From Saccharothrix sp. (GTDB lineage Bacteria > Actinomycetota > Actinomycetes > Mycobacteriales > Pseudonocardiaceae), in assembly GCF_031180885.1 (NCBI RefSeq), contig NZ_JAPSLK010000074.1:1-35620 (forward strand): DNA of 35,620 bases, in the 5' to 3' direction. The notes below the pieces were generated by a model. It saw nothing but the letters and a program-made list of their open reading frames with translations, did not search any database and was not told the DNA's origin. Positions 15,560 through 23,294 of the stretch are shown here, piece after piece. The translations under genes and the position numbers were made by a program. Each line of letters starts with the position of its first letter. Positions within the stretch are counted from its first letter, which is position 1.

Positions 15560-15781
15560 CGGATCGGCGGCACCGTGCAGCCGCTGGAGGTCAACGGCCG
15601 GCCAGGCGCGGTGTTCCGCGACAGGGAGGGGCGGATCGTGAACATCCTGAGCTTGGACGTGCTGGGTGGCCGGGTGCACACGATCCGGGCGGTGATCAAC
15701 CCGGACAAGCTGGCCCACCTGGGGCCGGTGGCGGATGCTTTCGAGGTCGTGCGGGAGACGATCGCGGCCCGCCGCGCCTGA
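15560..15781 (+). pseudogene. C-terminal remnant of an ECF41/SigJ-like sigma factor
   Basis: The plus-strand reading VQPLEVNGRPGAVFRDREGR, then LDVLGGRVHTIRAVINPDKLAHLGPVAD, and ending IAARRA, matches the end of the SnoaL-like C-terminal extension of ECF41 (SigJ) sigma factors, with the conserved INPDKL-x-HLG motif. The sigma2 and sigma4 domains are missing; homologous sequence begins only at the junction with the SDR remnant near 15556. It cannot act as a sigma factor. Confidence 0.78.
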
Positions 15782-15796
15782 GGTCTGGCATATCGG

Positions 15797-16468
15797 GTGG
15801 CGTGGATCGGGGGATTGGTCGAGAGTGCGGTGGTGGAGGGTGGCGAGCTTCTCGCGGGGTACGTGACCGGGCCGGCGGCGGCGACCGAGGCCACGGTCGT
15901 GGCGTTGGCGCGCGCGGAGGGTGCCCGGGTCGTGGTGCTGGTCGAGGGGGTCAGCGACCAGATCGCGGTCGAGACCCTTGCTCTGCGGCACGGCCGGGAC
16001 CTGGAGGCCGAGGGTGTCGTGGTGCTGCCGGTGGGTGGCGCGCACGGGGTGGCCCGGCAGTTGCGGCGGTTCGGCGGGGGCGGGGTGCGGCTGGTCGGGC
16101 TGTGCGACCTTGGTGAGGTGGGCGTCCTCCAGCGGGGTTTGGCGGCGGCGGGGCTGGGTGCGCCGGGGTCGCGGGATGCTCTGGCGCGGATGGGGTTCTT
16201 CGTGTGCGTCGAGGACTTGGAGGACGAACTGATCCGCGCCGCCGGGACCGTGTTGGTCACGGAGGTGCTGGGCGCGAACGGTGACCTGGGGGCGTTTCGC
16301 AAGATCCAGCGGCAGCCGGCGTGGCGCGGAAGGGACGAAACGGCGCAGATGCGACGTTTCCTCGGCGCAGGCTCACGACGCAAACTCCGCTACGCCCGCT
16401 TGCTCGTCGACGCGATCCCGCTCGCCCGGGTGCCAGTTCCGCTCACCGCTTTGCTCGCGTCCATGTAA
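15797..16468 (+). CDS. Stand-alone TOPRIM-domain protein (OLD-nuclease-like)
   Basis: 223 residues. A TOPRIM core is visible: VVVLVEGVSDQIAVETLA with Glu50, VVVLPVGGAHGVARQLRRFG, and LVGLCDLGE with Asp104. These are followed by FFVCVEDLEDELIRAAG and a C-terminal helical part ending RYARLLVDAIPL. It lacks the ABC-type ATPase that full OLD nucleases carry. Such ATPase-less proteins are frequent in actinobacteria and are often labelled ATP-dependent endonuclease. The C-terminus looks complete. The GTG at 15797 has no clear ribosome site, so the exact start is uncertain. It lies between two degraded SDR genes. A nuclease or primase-like role is only family-based. Confidence 0.75.
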   Translation: MAWIGGLVESAVVEGGELLAGYVTGPAAATEATVVALARAEGARVVVLVEGVSDQIAVETLALRHGRDLEAEGVVVLPVGGAHGVARQLRRFGGGGVRLVGLCDLGEVGVLQRGLAAAGLGAPGSRDALARMGFFVCVEDLEDELIRAAGTVLVTEVLGANGDLGAFRKIQRQPAWRGRDETAQMRRFLGAGSRRKLRYARLLVDAIPLARVPVPLTALLASM

Positions 16469-16685
16469 GGGGATGTTCCGGGCGGTCTGACGGTTGATGG
16501 GTGCACCGGGACCGGCGAGCGTTGCCGAACGCGTGAACCCCGCCCGGTGGCACGGCCTTGGGGAAGTGCCCGCCCGGCCCGTTGCGGAAGGCCGGCCGGC
16601 GCGGCGGCCCGACCGGCAGTGCCAGTCCGGCTCGTGGTGCGTGGGCCGATCCCGGTGCCCCGGCGCGGGGGCACCGGAACCGTGG
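16469..16685. other. 217-bp region without a credible gene
   Basis: Between the convergent TOPRIM and degraded SDR genes. The open frames here have random third-position composition. No clear hairpin, promoter or repeat was seen. It may hold remnants of deleted DNA, in keeping with the scarred genes on both sides. Confidence 0.5.
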
Positions 16686-17132
16686 TCAGGCCTGGGCCAG
16701 GTTGCCGTGCGCTTCCGCCGACAGGGCCTGCCAGTCCTCCCACATCTGGAGGCGGTCGGCGTACGCCTGTTTGATCATCGGGTAGAAGCCCTGGCCGCGG
16801 AGCGCCCGCAGGGGCGGGTTCTCCGCGTCCACCAGCTTCAGCAAGGCCTGCGCCGCCGCGACGGGGTCACCCGCCGGCTGCTTGCCCGCCACCGCGCCAG
16901 GCGCTCGCGCTAACCGACGCACCGCCCGCTGCACGGCCTCCGCCACGCCGGCCTTGTCGGTCACGTCCATCTCCAACGGCAGCACCGCATCGCCGTGGGT
17001 GTCGACCAAGTCGTCAAGGCTCGCAACACTGCGCGCGGTCGCGGCAACCTTGTCGCCCCGGGACAGCGCGGCCTCGACGAAGCAGCGGGCCAGACCGCGC
17101 GACGAACCGGTGACGAACCAGACCTTGCTCAT
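16686..17132 (-). pseudogene. SDR oxidoreductase with an internal in-frame deletion
   Basis: The 148-residue ORF starts as a normal SDR: MSKVWFVTGSSRGLARCFVE (the TGSSRGL motif, residues 8-14), then ARSVASLDDL and LEMDVTDKAGV, reaching AVQRAVRR at about 77. It then jumps straight to a typical SDR tail (GKQPAGDPVAAAQALLKLVD and AENPPLRAL, then MWEDWQALSAEAHGN). Full members are about 280 residues. The missing middle of roughly 125 residues includes NNAG, the catalytic Ser and YxxxK, so no oxidoreductase activity is expected. The frame is preserved across the join. The ATG at 17132 has GAGGGG upstream. A new function is possible but a pseudogene is simpler. Confidence 0.78.
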
Positions 17133-17220
17133 GGAAATCCCCTCTCCAGCCGTGGCACCGCGCGCCCGATCGGACTGAAGACACCGGCTCCCCCACCTCC
17201 GTGACACACCGTGACCCGCG

Positions 17221-18963
17221 TCATGGCACCCATCGGGGCAAGGTGCCGGCCAGGTGCGCACGCAGGCAGTCCGCACGGCGCAGCTTGCCGTTCACCGTGT
17301 ACGGCAAGGCTCCCGGCGCGAGCAGCTCCACGCCGTGCGCCTGAAGACCGTGCGAGACGTGGACCGCCCGCCGGATCGCCTGCACCAGCTCCACACCGTC
17401 CACTGTGGACCCCGAAACGACCTCGGCCAGCACCACGAGCCGTTCCCGCTCCCCGTCGTCCACCCCCAACGCGCACACGCCCCGCTCGCGCACGGCCGGG
17501 TGCGCCTGCTCCACGGTCGCCTCGATGTCGTGCGGGTAGTGGTTCGCGCCCGCGACGATGATCACGTCCTTGGCGCGGCCGGTGACGAACAGCTCGCCGT
17601 CGTAACGGAAACCGAGGTCGCCGGTGCGCAGGAACCGGCGGTCGGGGTGGTCGGGCAGCACCGCGCCGAACACGTCCGGCACGTCCGGCCCCGCGTTCCA
17701 GTACCCCGCCCCGACGCTCGGCCCGGACACGTGGATCTCCCCCACGCGACCGTCGTCGCACGCCAGCCCGGTGGCGGTGTCCACCGGCACGACGGTCGTC
17801 GACGGCGGCACCGCGCCCGAGCTGACCAGCACGTGCCCGCCCGCCGCGGGCTCGACCGGCCGTGCCACGCCGGCGCTCAACGCGGTCCGGTCGACCCGCA
17901 GCAGCACCGGTCCCTGGCCGATCTGACCCGCCGTCACCAGCACGGTCGACTCCGCCAGCCCGTAGGCGGGCACGAGGGCTTCCCGGCGCAACCCCGCCCG
18001 CGCGAAGGTCTCGTGGAACCGGTCGAGCGTGGCCGCCCGCACGGGTTCGCCGCCGATGAGCAGCATCTCCACCCCGCCGAGGTCGAGGGTGTCCAGTTGC
18101 GGCCCGGTGATCCGGCGGGTGCACAGGTCCAGCGCGAAGTTCGGCGCGCACGTGTCGACGCGGCCGACGTCGGACAGGGTGCGCAGCCACGTGTACGGGC
18201 TGCGGACGAACGCCGACGCGGCCATGGTGACCACGTCGTGCCCGGAGTACAGCGGTTCCAGCACGCTGCCGATCAGGCCCATGTTGTAGTGCTGCGGCAG
18301 CCACAGCACCGACGTGGGCCGTGGCTCGCCCTCGGCGTCGCCGGGCCGGGTGGTGGCCTGGTGGATCAACGCCAGGTTGTGCAGGACGTTGGCGTGGGTG
18401 AGGGTCACGCCCTTGGGCACGCCGGTCGACCCGGACGAGTACTGGAGGTAGGCCACCGTGTCCGGGCCGGCGTCGGGCCGTTGCCACCGGTCGGCTCGCG
18501 TCGGGTCGAGGGTGTCGACGGCGATGGTGACCAGGTCGGCCAGCGCGGGCGTGCGGTGGAACAATTCGCCCAGCGCGGCCAGTTCCCGCGCGGTCGAGAG
18601 CACGACGCCGGGTCGGGCGCTGCGCACCACGGATTCGACGCGCGCGCCCGGTCCGCCCAGCGGTGGCACCGGCACGGCCACCACGCCCGCGTAGAGGCAA
18701 CCGGCGAGGCCCACCGCGAAGTCCAGACCGGGCGCGAAGCCGAGCAGCGCGCGGGACCCGGCGGGGACGATGTCCAGCAGCCGGACGGCGAGCGCGCGGG
18801 CGCGGGTGTCGAACTCGCCCAGGGTCAGGGTCGCGTCCGGCGAGCGGTGCCGGAAGACGGGGCGGTCGGGTTCGGCGGTGGCGCGTGCGCGGCACAGGTC
18901 CACCAGGGTGGCCAGCGGGGCGCCGTTACCGGGCAGGTGGATCCGGGGGTCGAGGATGTGCAT
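17221..18963 (-). CDS. Fatty acyl-AMP ligase (FAAL), catalytic motifs intact
   Basis: 580 residues of the FadD32/FAAL class. The AMP-binding P-loop-like motif YLQYSSGSTGVPKG is at 172-185. The FAAL-type WLPQHYNMGLIGSVLEPLY and YGLAESTVLV follow, then RTGDLGF with Asp449 and the hinge GRAKDVIIVAGANHYPHDIE. The C-terminal lysine lies in VNGKLRRAD. FAALs activate fatty acids as acyl-AMP for transfer to an ACP or PKS rather than CoA. No ACP domain is fused. The ATG at 18963 shares its A with the stop of the upstream paralogue (TGATG), so the two are translationally coupled. A GTCCACTGTGGAC copy lies inside (17398-17410). It probably feeds an ACP used by the nearby ketosynthase or the distant PKS. 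Confidence 0.93.
   Translation of the reverse strand: MHILDPRIHLPGNGAPLATLVDLCRARATAEPDRPVFRHRSPDATLTLGEFDTRARALAVRLLDIVPAGSRALLGFAPGLDFAVGLAGCLYAGVVAVPVPPLGGPGARVESVVRSARPGVVLSTARELAALGELFHRTPALADLVTIAVDTLDPTRADRWQRPDAGPDTVAYLQYSSGSTGVPKGVTLTHANVLHNLALIHQATTRPGDAEGEPRPTSVLWLPQHYNMGLIGSVLEPLYSGHDVVTMAASAFVRSPYTWLRTLSDVGRVDTCAPNFALDLCTRRITGPQLDTLDLGGVEMLLIGGEPVRAATLDRFHETFARAGLRREALVPAYGLAESTVLVTAGQIGQGPVLLRVDRTALSAGVARPVEPAAGGHVLVSSGAVPPSTTVVPVDTATGLACDDGRVGEIHVSGPSVGAGYWNAGPDVPDVFGAVLPDHPDRRFLRTGDLGFRYDGELFVTGRAKDVIIVAGANHYPHDIEATVEQAHPAVRERGVCALGVDDGERERLVVLAEVVSGSTVDGVELVQAIRRAVHVSHGLQAHGVELLAPGALPYTVNGKLRRADCLRAHLAGTLPRWVP
17398..17410. repeat. GTCCACNGTGGAC palindrome (coding copy)
   Basis: An exact GTCCACTGTGGAC inside the FAAL gene, encoding the in-frame peptide STVDG. 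Together with the copies at 9134, 9703 and 14469 it shows that the motif is tolerated in coding sequence. Confidence 0.65.
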
Positions 18964-20576
18964 CAGCGGGTCCTCCCGTCGCGGCCGGACAGCCAGGCCG
19001 CCCGGGTGTCGGCGCGGCGCAGCTTGCCGCTGGTGGTGTAGCGCAACGTGCCGGGGCGGACCGGGACGACGAGGTCCACGTCGGGCACCTCGACGGCCAC
19101 CGGCTCGCGGGTCTCGGCCAGCACGACGACCCGGCCGGCGGGGTCGGTGAACGCGCACGCGGCCCGGATCGCGGGGTGGCTCGCCACGACCGCGTCCTCC
19201 AGGTCGTAGGGCATCAGGACGCGGCCGTCGACGGTGATCGCGTCGGCGAGCCGGCAGCGCACGTGGAGCAGGCCGTCGTGCCGGAAGCCGAGGTTGCCGG
19301 TGCGCAGGAAGCCGCCGCCGTGGCCGGGGACGGTGGTGCCGAACGCGGGGTCGTCGGGACGCCGCCAGTAGCCCGCGCCGACGCTCGGCCCGGCGACCCG
19401 GATCTCACCGACCCGGTCCGGGGGCAGGGGTTCGCCCGTGTCGGGGTCGGTGATGACCACCGTGCACGCCGGGTCCGGGACGCCCGACGCGACCAGCCTG
19501 CGGCCGTGCGGGCTCGGCCGGACCCGGCCCGCGGCCAGTTCCTCGGGGTCGAACGCGGTGATCACCGGCCCGCCCGCGCGCGGCCCGCCGCTGACCAGCA
19601 CGGTCGACTCGGCCAGGCCGTAACCGGGGAAGAACGCCTCCCGCCGGAACCCGCTGCGGGCGAACCGCGCGGCGAACGCGTCGACGGTCTCCGCGCGCAG
19701 GGGTTCGTCGCTGATCACCGCCACCCGCAGCCGGCTCAGGTCCAGCGCGTCGCGCTGCTCGTCGGTGACCTGCCGGGCGCACCGGTCGTAGCCCAGGGCG
19801 GGCGCGGCGGCGAACTCGGCGCGGTAGCGGTCCAACGCGGCCAGCCAGGTGACCGGGGAGCGGGCGAAGTCCTGCGGCGCCATGACCACCGACGTGCGGC
19901 CCGCGTACAGCGGGTGCAGGACACCGCCGACCAGGCCCATGTCGTGGAACAGCGGCAGCCACGTCACCGTGGGCGGCCGGTCGGGCGTGTCCGGCGCGGA
20001 CCCGGCGATCAGGCGGACGTTGGCCAGCACGTTCCCGTGGGTGATCACGACGCCCTTGGGCTTGCCGGTGGCGCCGGAGGTGTACTGGACGTGGGAGATC
20101 GCGTCCGGGCCGACCGGGACCGGCTGGAACCGCTCCGCGTGGGCCGGGTCGACCAGGTCGGTGGGCAGCGCGCGGTCCACCAGGCCCCGCCCGGCGAGCC
20201 GGTCCGAGCCGCACAGCAGCAGGTCGGGCCGGGCGTCGGCGACGATGTCGGCCAGCCGCTCGAACCGGGGGTCGCCGTGGGTGCGCCGGGTGGCCGGGGC
20301 GGGCACCGCCACCACCCCCGCGTACAGGCACCCCAGGAACGCGGGCACGAAGTCCACGCCCCGCGCGTGGCTGAGCACCGCGCACGCCCCCGGCCCGACC
20401 AGGTCGCGCAGCCGGGCGGCGATCGCCCGGGCGCGCAGGTCGAGTTCGCCGAAGGTGAGCGCGGCGGACTCGTTCCCGGTGTGGTCCAGGAAAACGTGCG
20501 AACGCCGATCGGGAAAGCATTCCGCTTGATGTCGACACAATTCGACCACGTCCGTCAGTTCGGCCAGCGCCGGCAT
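18963..20576 (-). CDS. FAAL paralogue with degraded catalytic motifs
   Basis: 537 residues. The N-terminal fold is kept: HVQYTSGATGKPKG at 162-175, WLPLFHDMGLVGGVLHPLYAG and YGLAESTVLV. But RTGD becomes RTGN (Asn428), and GRxKD...GxNxYPxDIE becomes CRLADAITVDGRVLMPYDLE (from residue 441). The C-terminal subdomain is also shortened: about 15 residues separate ETREPVAVE from PGTLRYTTSGKLRR, where FAALs have a further helix-strand unit. The TGD aspartate normally contacts the ribose of ATP, so weak or lost adenylation is likely, perhaps with a scaffold or regulatory role for its coupled partner. The ATG at 20576 has AAAGGAGG 5 nt upstream. It is divergent from the KS gene. Confidence 0.88.
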   Translation of the reverse strand: MPALAELTDVVELCRHQAECFPDRRSHVFLDHTGNESAALTFGELDLRARAIAARLRDLVGPGACAVLSHARGVDFVPAFLGCLYAGVVAVPAPATRRTHGDPRFERLADIVADARPDLLLCGSDRLAGRGLVDRALPTDLVDPAHAERFQPVPVGPDAISHVQYTSGATGKPKGVVITHGNVLANVRLIAGSAPDTPDRPPTVTWLPLFHDMGLVGGVLHPLYAGRTSVVMAPQDFARSPVTWLAALDRYRAEFAAAPALGYDRCARQVTDEQRDALDLSRLRVAVISDEPLRAETVDAFAARFARSGFRREAFFPGYGLAESTVLVSGGPRAGGPVITAFDPEELAAGRVRPSPHGRRLVASGVPDPACTVVITDPDTGEPLPPDRVGEIRVAGPSVGAGYWRRPDDPAFGTTVPGHGGGFLRTGNLGFRHDGLLHVRCRLADAITVDGRVLMPYDLEDAVVASHPAIRAACAFTDPAGRVVVLAETREPVAVEVPDVDLVVPVRPGTLRYTTSGKLRRADTRAAWLSGRDGRTR

Positions 20577-20629
20577 GGCGCCTCCTTTCCGCATGGGAGC
20601 AGAAAACGTAATCCGGCGGACCCGGCTCG

Positions 20630-20653
20630 CGGATCGGCCGCGCGGCCGATCCG
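20630..20653. promoter_or_regulatory. Perfect 24-bp palindrome in the FAAL/KS divergent promoter
   Basis: The left half CGGATCGGCCGC (20630-20641) is followed at once by its exact complement GCGGCCGATCCG (20642-20653), with no spacer. It lies in the 127-bp region between the divergent FAAL-paralogue (start 20576) and KS (start 20704) genes. Flanking ATCCGG/CCGG-like pieces (20611-20616, 20650-20655) echo the half-site. It could be an operator for a dimeric regulator that controls both directions; the window's LuxR- and AraC-type regulators are candidates. Confidence 0.7.
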
Positions 20654-20703
20654 GAGAGACCGGAGAACGTGCTTGCCTGCACCCACCACGAAAGGGGAAT
20701 CCG

Positions 20704-21966
20704 ATGGCACCGCGCCGCCCGTTGTTCGAACACGCCCTGCACCCCACCCTGCCCCCGCCGCCCGACGACCCGGTGGTGGTGACGGGTCTGGGCATGACCA
20801 CACCCCAGGGCGGCGACGCGCCGTCGTCGTGGACGGCCCTGCTCGCCGGCGAGTCCGGGGCCGTCGCCCTCCCCTGGGCTCAGGCACTGCCGGTGCGCAT
20901 CGGTGCGCCCTTACGCGCCGACCCCGTCGCCGCGCTGGACCGCGTGGAAGCCCGCCGTTGGGACCGCTGCCAGCAGATCGCCGTGATCGCCGCCCGCGAG
21001 GCGTGGGCCGACGCGGGTGCCCCGGACGTGCCGGCGGAACGCTTCGGCGTTGTCATCGGCACCGGCTTGGGCGGCGGCGGAACCCTTGTCGCCCAACACG
21101 AGCGGCTCAAAGAGCTGGGGCCGGACCGGGTGTCGCCCTTCGCCGTGACCATGCTCATGCCCAACGGCCCGGCCGCCGCCGTCAGCCTCGCCCTGGGCGC
21201 ACGTGCCGGCGCGCACGCCCCCACCAGCGCCTGCGCTTCCGGTGCGGAGGCCATCGCGCTCGGGCTGTCGATGCTGCGCGCCGGCCGTGCCGACATCGTC
21301 GTGGCGGGCGGGGCGGAGGCGTGCCTGGGCGAGTTGTCGCTCTCGACGTTCGCCCGGATGGGAGCCCTGTCCCGCCGCAACGACACCCCGACCCGGGCGT
21401 CCCGTCCGTTCGACGCCGCCCGCGACGGTTTCGTCATGGCCGAGGGCGCCGCCGCCCTGGTCCTGGAGAAGGCTTCGCACGCCCGTTCTCGGGGTGCCCG
21501 CCCGTACGCGACCCTGGCCGGTGCCGGCCTCAGCGCCGACGCCCACGACATGACCGCCCCGGCCCCGGACGGCCAGGTCAGAGCCCTCCAGGAAGCCCTG
21601 CGCACGGCCCGCCTCAACCCGCACGACGTCACCCACGTCAACGCCCACGCCCCCGGCACCCGGGTCGGCGATCGCGTCGAGGCGTCAGCGATCCTCGCCG
21701 CCGTAGGCCCCCATCCGTTGCTGACCGCCACCAAGTCCGCCACCGGTCACTGCATCGGCGGGGCGGGTGCCGTGGAAGCGGCCTTCACCGCGCTGACCAT
21801 CCACCACGGCGTCATCCCGCCGACGCTGAACCTGACCGACCCGGACCCCGAGGTGAAGCTGGAGATCGTCGCCGACGCGGCCCGCCGGGCGCACGTGACC
21901 GCCGCCCTGTCGAACTCGTTCGGGTTCGGCGGCCACAACGTCGTCCTGGCCTTCACCAAGCCGTGA
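20704..21966 (+). CDS. KasA/KasB-like beta-ketoacyl-ACP synthase II
   Basis: 420 residues. Condensing-enzyme catalytic triad: Cys177 in TSACASGAEA, His315 in HVNAHAPGT, and Lys then His in TKSATGHCIGGAGA. The tail SNSFGFGGHNVVLAF is nearly identical in style to mycobacterial KasA/KasB, which elongate long acyl-ACPs with malonyl-ACP. The length is normal. The ATG at 20704 has AAGGGGA 5 nt upstream; the frame is open further back but without a ribosome site. It is divergent from the FAAL pair across a perfect palindrome and convergent (5-nt gap) with the LuxR-type gene. With the MabA-like reductase it forms half of a FAS-II cycle; dehydratase, enoyl reductase and ACP are not in the window. Confidence 0.92.
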   Translation: MAPRRPLFEHALHPTLPPPPDDPVVVTGLGMTTPQGGDAPSSWTALLAGESGAVALPWAQALPVRIGAPLRADPVAALDRVEARRWDRCQQIAVIAAREAWADAGAPDVPAERFGVVIGTGLGGGGTLVAQHERLKELGPDRVSPFAVTMLMPNGPAAAVSLALGARAGAHAPTSACASGAEAIALGLSMLRAGRADIVVAGGAEACLGELSLSTFARMGALSRRNDTPTRASRPFDAARDGFVMAEGAAALVLEKASHARSRGARPYATLAGAGLSADAHDMTAPAPDGQVRALQEALRTARLNPHDVTHVNAHAPGTRVGDRVEASAILAAVGPHPLLTATKSATGHCIGGAGAVEAAFTALTIHHGVIPPTLNLTDPDPEVKLEIVADAARRAHVTAALSNSFGFGGHNVVLAFTKP

Positions 21967-21971
21967 CCCGG

Positions 21972-22490
21972 TCAGCAGCGCAGGCCTTCGCGTTGCGCCA
22001 GCAGGGCCGCGTGCATCCGGTTGGGCAGGTCGAGCTTGGTCAGGATGTGCGACACGTGCGTCTTCACCGTCGCGGCCGTCACGTGCATCTCCCGCGCGAT
22101 CTCCCGGTTCGACCTGCCCAGCGCCACCAGCCGCAGCACCTCGCGCTCCCGCTCGGTCAACTCCCGCAGCGGCGGGCTGGCCCGCAACTGCTCCACCAGC
22201 GCCGCCGCCAGGTAGGTTCCGCCGGTCGCGACCGCCTGTGCCGCCGCCATCGCCTCCCTCCCGTCACGGCACGCGAAGCCACGCGCTCCGGTGTGCAGGT
22301 ACCGGGCCACCTCGTGCGGAGCCACCAACACCACCACCGCCAACCCCGCGTCCACCAACTCGCGCACCACCCCGTCGTCGGCGTCCACCAGCACGACATC
22401 CGGACGCCTGCGCACCACCTCCGCGAGCGAGGCCCGCGGCAAGGACGCCAACGAGGGCGGCCGGCGCGGCGCTACCAGGAGCACGTCCAT
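21972..22490 (-). CDS. LuxR/NarL-type regulator with reduced receiver domain
   Basis: 172 residues. The C-terminal LuxR helix-turn-helix is at about 108-170 (LTEREREVLRLVALGRSNRE, IAREMHVTAATVKTHVSHIL, TKLDLPNRMHAALLA). The N-terminal half resembles a receiver but is about 30 residues short. It opens MDVLLVAPRRPP without the usual acidic pair, keeps DVVLVDAD (Asp36 at the phospho-acceptor position), and lacks the first helix-strand unit. Phosphorylation is therefore doubtful. No kinase gene is nearby. The ATG at 22490 overlaps the FabG-like stop (TGATG), which ties its expression to that enzyme. It is a candidate regulator of the lipid locus. Confidence 0.85.
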   Translation of the reverse strand: MDVLLVAPRRPPSLASLPRASLAEVVRRRPDVVLVDADDGVVRELVDAGLAVVVLVAPHEVARYLHTGARGFACRDGREAMAAAQAVATGGTYLAAALVEQLRASPPLRELTEREREVLRLVALGRSNREIAREMHVTAATVKTHVSHILTKLDLPNRMHAALLAQREGLRC

Positions 22491-23194
22491 CAGTGACCCA
22501 TCCCCATCCCGCCGTCCACCGGGATGACCGCGCCGGTGATGTACGCGGCGCCGGGACCGGCCAGCCACTCGACCACGGCCGCGACCTCCTCCGGCTCGGC
22601 GAACCTGCGCAGCGGGATCGCGTCCCGGTAGGCCGCCCCGTACTGCTGCGGCAGGTCTGCGGTCATGTCGGTGACGACGTACCCGGGCGCCACCACGTTC
22701 GCGGTCACCCGCCGGCTGCCCAGTTCCCGCGCCAGCGACCGGGCCAGCCCGATCAAGCCGGCCTTGCTGGCCGCGTAGTTCGCCATGCCGGCGCTGCCGT
22801 ACAGGGCGGCCACGGACGAGATGAAGATCATCCGGCCGGACCGGTTGCGGACCATCTGGCCGACCGCGCGCCGGGCGCAGCGCCACGCGCCGGTGAGGTT
22901 GGTGTCCAGGACGCGGGCGAAGCGGTCCTCGGTCATCCGGGTGAGCAGGGTGTTGTCGGTGATGCCGGCGTTGGCCACCAGGACCTCCACCGGGCCCAGT
23001 TCCTGCTCCACACGCGTGAAGGCGGCCTCCACCGCCTCGGGGTCGGTGACGTCGCACCGCACGCCGAACAGGTAGTCCGGCACCACGGCCCCGCGGTGGG
23101 TGACCGCCACCCGGTCACCGCGTTCGGCGAACGCCCGCGCGGTGGCCAGGCCGATACCTCGGTTGCCACCCGTGACGAGCACCGTTCGGGTCAT
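22490..23194 (-). CDS. MabA/FabG1-like 3-oxoacyl-ACP reductase
   Basis: 234 residues. The nucleotide motif VLVTGGNRGIGLA is near residue 5, with catalytic Ser127, Tyr140 and Lys144 (SSVAALYGSAGMANYAASK). The VTHRG segment, the GPVEVLVANAG segment and the tail GAVIPVDGGMGMGH follow mycobacterial MabA (FabG1) almost word for word. The reaction is NADPH-dependent reduction of 3-ketoacyl-ACP in FAS-II. The ATG at 23194 is preferred over 23206 because GGAG lies 6 nt upstream. It is coupled to the LuxR-type gene. With the KasA/B-like KS it supplies the first two steps of acyl elongation. Confidence 0.92.
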   Translation of the reverse strand: MTRTVLVTGGNRGIGLATARAFAERGDRVAVTHRGAVVPDYLFGVRCDVTDPEAVEAAFTRVEQELGPVEVLVANAGITDNTLLTRMTEDRFARVLDTNLTGAWRCARRAVGQMVRNRSGRMIFISSVAALYGSAGMANYAASKAGLIGLARSLARELGSRRVTANVVAPGYVVTDMTADLPQQYGAAYRDAIPLRRFAEPEEVAAVVEWLAGPGAAYITGAVIPVDGGMGMGH

Positions 23195-23238
23195 TGCCAA
23201 CTCCATTTCCTAGGCCGGTCGAATGATTTCCCGGCGCA

Positions 23239-23294
23239 TTCGCGGATGGGCCGCGAACCGCCTTGTACGGTGGTTGCCGGTGACGGGCACCGGC
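23239..23294. promoter_or_regulatory. Two inverted repeats in the FabG-like/AraC divergent promoter
   Basis: TTCGCGG-ATGGG-CCGCGAA (23239-23257) and GCCGGTG-ACGGG-CACCGGC (23276-23294) are both perfect 7-bp repeats with 5-nt spacers, centred 37 bp apart. They lie between the divergent FabG-like (23194) and AraC (23327) genes. The equal geometry suggests dimeric protein sites; the half-site sequences differ, so one regulator for both is uncertain. Confidence 0.55.

Noticed and set aside
16469..16743. Short open frames between the TOPRIM and SDR genes
   Set aside because: No start context, no coding bias and no recognisable motif.
15260..17132. The two broken SDRs as pieces of one gene split by an insertion of the TOPRIM gene
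   Set aside because: They retain different SDR segments with different sequence style. The second has its own start, tail and internal deletion, and the first abuts a sigma-factor fragment.
1419..20576. One continuous biosynthetic cluster from the PKS to the FAALs
   Set aside because: About 8 kb of unrelated regulators, a toxin operon and pseudogenes lie between. A functional link is possible but physical clustering is not shown.
18663..22496. Long plus-strand open frame running over the FAAL paralogue, KS and LuxR genes
   Set aside because: It spans genes on both strands in different frames and encodes low-complexity Arg/Pro/Gly sequence.
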